DNA of 64,000 nt, taken from contig SSNP01000038.1 in the NCBI GenBank assembly GCA_006937955.1, positions 3,004,420 to 3,068,419 of the forward strand, written 5' to 3'. How positions within the stretch are numbered: position 1 is the first letter of the stretch; the number at the start of each line of letters is the position of its first letter. The translations under genes were made by a program, and so were the position numbers. The notes below the pieces were generated by a model, which was not told the DNA's origin, made no database searches, and saw nothing but the letters and a program-made list of their open reading frames with translations. The DNA comes from Pachypanchax playfairii (taxonomy: Eukaryota; Chordata; Actinopteri; Cyprinodontiformes; Aplocheilidae). Shown piece by piece: positions 61,591 to 64,000 of the stretch.

Positions 61591-63431
61591 TACACTACCA
61601 ACCAAAAGTTTAAACTTCATTCAGTTGTTGTTTCTGTCGTTTAATATTGTCCTATAAAACAGAGGACATGAGAAAATTTCATTGCATTTTTTTTTTTTTT
61701 TTGTGATATTAGGTTTGTTTTTTAATTAAATCTGTGAGGTCAAGTTAAAAAGTCAAGTTAAAGTACCTGAACATGCAAACCAAGAGTCTGATACAGAATT
61801 GTTATTTATCTTAAATTCATTTTGTCAAATTTTGGGCTTGTGTTTTGATCCACTTTTTAATTGTTTTTTACCCAAATGTTCTGTTCAGACTTCCCTAAAA
61901 CTCTAGTCATGCTATGTTAATATTTATTAAAATGCAGCAACTCCAATTCCAGAAAAGTTAGAACTCTGGGTAAAATGTAAAAAACATACATTTAATCAAA
62001 CCAACAAGACCAAAAATATAATGTAATGGCTTCATGTTAAATTATAATTTTTAAATGAGATGACACCAACACGTGTCAAAAAAGTAAGACTAGAGTGATG
62101 TTTATCATTGTGTTGAGTCCGCTCTACATTTAACATCTGTCTGTAAACATCTGGGAAGTGAGGAGATCAGCTGCTGGAGTTTTAAGAGAATTTTTTTCCT
62201 ATTTTTGTCTGATGTAGCAGCTCAACGGTTAGGGACTTTTATTGCAGGGTTTTTTCATTTCATATGGCTTTATATTGTTTACCACTGTATTGAAGAAATA
62301 TTTAAGACCTTCACCTGAAAGAGATATTGTTTAGATTTGACCCCGTACCATCAGATGTGCAGGCTTTTAAACTGTTGGCTGATAGTAAACTGACTGGTCC
62401 CTCTCCTCTTTAATCTGCAGGTGTCCACGGTTTCCTAAACGAGTTTCAAATTTAGACCAAATCTGACCACAGAATAGTTTTCCACTCCGGCTCGGACCAT
62501 TTTAAATAAGCGTTGGCCCAAAGAAGACTACAGTGATTCTGTTTACACATGGCTTGTCAGTTATATGACACATCTTTAACTTGTACAATAAACAGCATGG
62601 AATTAGATTAGCATCAAAACCTCCATGCATGAAAAATTCAACACTCACACATTTTCAACCATTTGCACTCACATGGAACACACTCTGTGCTCTCAGAAAG
62701 AACTGCTCTCGCACATATCTGACTTTTGATGGTTTGGAGGCGGATCCCAGCACGGAACCTCACATGATTGGTCATTTCCAATCAGTCACGCCCACATGGT
62801 GAGTTCACTTCACTTCAAAACCAGAACACAAAGTCCACTCAGGATATAAAGGTGATTAGTCAAATAGATTAGGGTTGATCCTTGTAGTTTTTGTGGTGAC
62901 AGTGAAACCATAGAAGGAGGAAGAAAATTAGGCCACTCAATATTATAGGGAACAGCCCACTTTTCTAAACCCTTCAACCAACTTCCCCCCATATCAAACT
63001 CCATTCCAAGAATGTTGGCAGCCTGATATTAGAATTTTAACACTGGCTACAACTTACAGCAATCAGAGTAAAAACAGGTAGGTGGAGATGTGAGTGGGAC
63101 CAGATTAGCATATTTGTATTTCTCATTATACAGAATAAGAACTAAAATTCAAACTACATTCCCAAGCCATTTTGTTTTTCCTTGCCATGAGAGTGGCAGA
63201 AGGCAAAACTTCAAAATGTACAAGTCTGTGGAATTCAAATGAAATCTTGAGCGATTAAAAGGTTAACTGCAGGAGAAGGGCAAACATTTGTGGGCATACC
63301 TAAGTAGATCTACGAAGTCCTTAAAATGATCTGAAAACTGACCATCACAAAACTGTTGTGTGATGTAGAGAATTTAGACACACTGTGACATTTAATTTAA
63401 TGAGATGTCCAAACCCTTGACTGCTAGTGTA
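61591..63431 (+). mobile_element. Very decayed Tc1-like element, inferred from its ends
   Basis: The left end 'tacactaccaaccaaaag' with 'tttaaac' and the right end 'gatgtccaaacccttgac' with 'tgctagtgta' are imperfect inverted complements. Both resemble the TACACTACCAGTCAAAAGTTTGGAC terminus of a common fish Tc1 family. The spacing of 1.84 kb suits one element plus a nested insertion (61935-62566). No transposase frame survives. The pairing of the two ends is inferred; they could belong to two different old copies. Confidence 0.4.
61935..62566 (-). mobile_element. Decayed copy of a second Tc1/mariner-like family
   Basis: The left end 'gcaactccaattccagaaaa' followed by 'gttagaac' corresponds to the CAACCCCAATTCCAATGAAG terminus of a widespread fish mariner-like family. 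Internal blocks appear in order, including 'acatctgggaagtgaggaga' near 62150 and 'ctgaccacagaatag' with 'tttccactccggctcgg' near 62465, which belong to its minus-strand transposase. Large parts, including the whole right end, are missing. It is inactive. Confidence 0.6.
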
Positions 63432-64000
63432 TGTCTGCTGTGATGAATCTAAGAGTCATAACCATAACACCATATAGATTTCAAGGCTGAAATAAGCTGA
63501 GTTGCTTATCAAAATTCATATTTTCTAAACATCCTAAGGTATTATCAGCAATCAGCTGTGAAATTGGTTCTGATCAGGTCTGTCTCTCTCAGCTGAGCTC
63601 AGTCTAACTTTCATTTTTAAAATATAAGTTTGAGTTTAGTTCAATATATATACAGTATATATGTATAATTTTTCCTGGAATTTGGCACAGGTAATATGAT
63701 AGACCTGCATCATATTACCTGTGCAGCCATGTGAGTAGCATCCAACTAGTCCTGTTAGACTTTGAAGTATATTTAATAGCAATGCTATTTCCAAGAAATG
63801 TCCTTGTAATGTGCATATTTAATATTTGATGCTAGTGTAAATATTCGAGGTAAAGAACACACTCTGACATCTGACAGCTAACACTTAATCATCCTCATGA
63901 AGACTTGTGAAATGATGCAACTGATCTCCTGAGAAAGAACATTACAGAAGAAAGTAGAGACGTGTCTGTCATCTGTGAATCAGTGAGACATGCAGTATGT
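63432..64000. other. A+T-rich stretch, nothing recognised
   Basis: No open frame, exon or repeat was recognised. A short inverted repeat is visible around 63690-63722 ('cacaggtaatatgat' and 'atcatattacctgtg'). Confidence 0.45.

Overview
The window looks like A+T-rich nuclear DNA of a ray-finned (teleost, probably percomorph) fish. The evidence is an intact Tc1-type transposon, several decayed Tc1 relatives, LINE tails with ATGG repeats, hAT-like and other inverted-repeat elements of types common in fish genomes, long tetra- and pentanucleotide microsatellites, two assembly gaps, and no dense protein coding. I see no bacterial, plasmid, phage or CRISPR features. Recognition of repeat families is from memory of fish repeats and was not checked against a database.

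Layout. 1-14 kb: mostly unique A+T-rich sequence with one TTAA-flanked inverted-repeat element (604-1015), a CpG-containing patch (about 1.8-2.17 kb), a long (ATCT)n array, a decayed LINE 3' end (12.76-13.02 kb) and a long (ATGG)n array. 14.2-15.4 kb: a 462-bp segment is present twice around a 51-bp gap, most likely two haplotypes placed in tandem. 15.66-16.84 kb: a dead Tc1-like element carrying a nested palindromic hAT-like insertion. 17-29.7 kb: no recognisable gene, a THAP-domain relic on the minus strand (26.6-26.85 kb), and several high-complexity blocks that resemble conserved noncoding DNA.

29.7-31.7 kb is the clearest part. A Tc1 element with an uninterrupted 340-residue DD34E transposase sits at a TA target. 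About 235 bp of its left flank is repeated after a single-N join, and that second copy runs straight through the TA into the right flank. The assembly therefore shows the occupied and the empty allele of one locus side by side, which suggests a recent, polymorphic insertion.

32-57 kb: unique sequence with a 93-bp LINE-tail insertion flanked by a perfect 14-bp duplication (35.7 kb), a second TTAA element (47.6-48.1 kb), another TTAA-type inverted-repeat element (52.3-52.8 kb) and a long-TIR element (53.8-54.3 kb).

57.9-61.4 kb (possibly starting at 39.5 kb): several short open segments on the plus strand, flanked by splice-like signals, join in a consistent reading frame (phases 0-2, 2-1, 1-1). 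They are the best evidence for part of a host gene with large introns. I could not name the product. The end of the window (61.4-63.4 kb) is a (TCAAT)n array followed by what looks like one decayed Tc1 family inserted in another.
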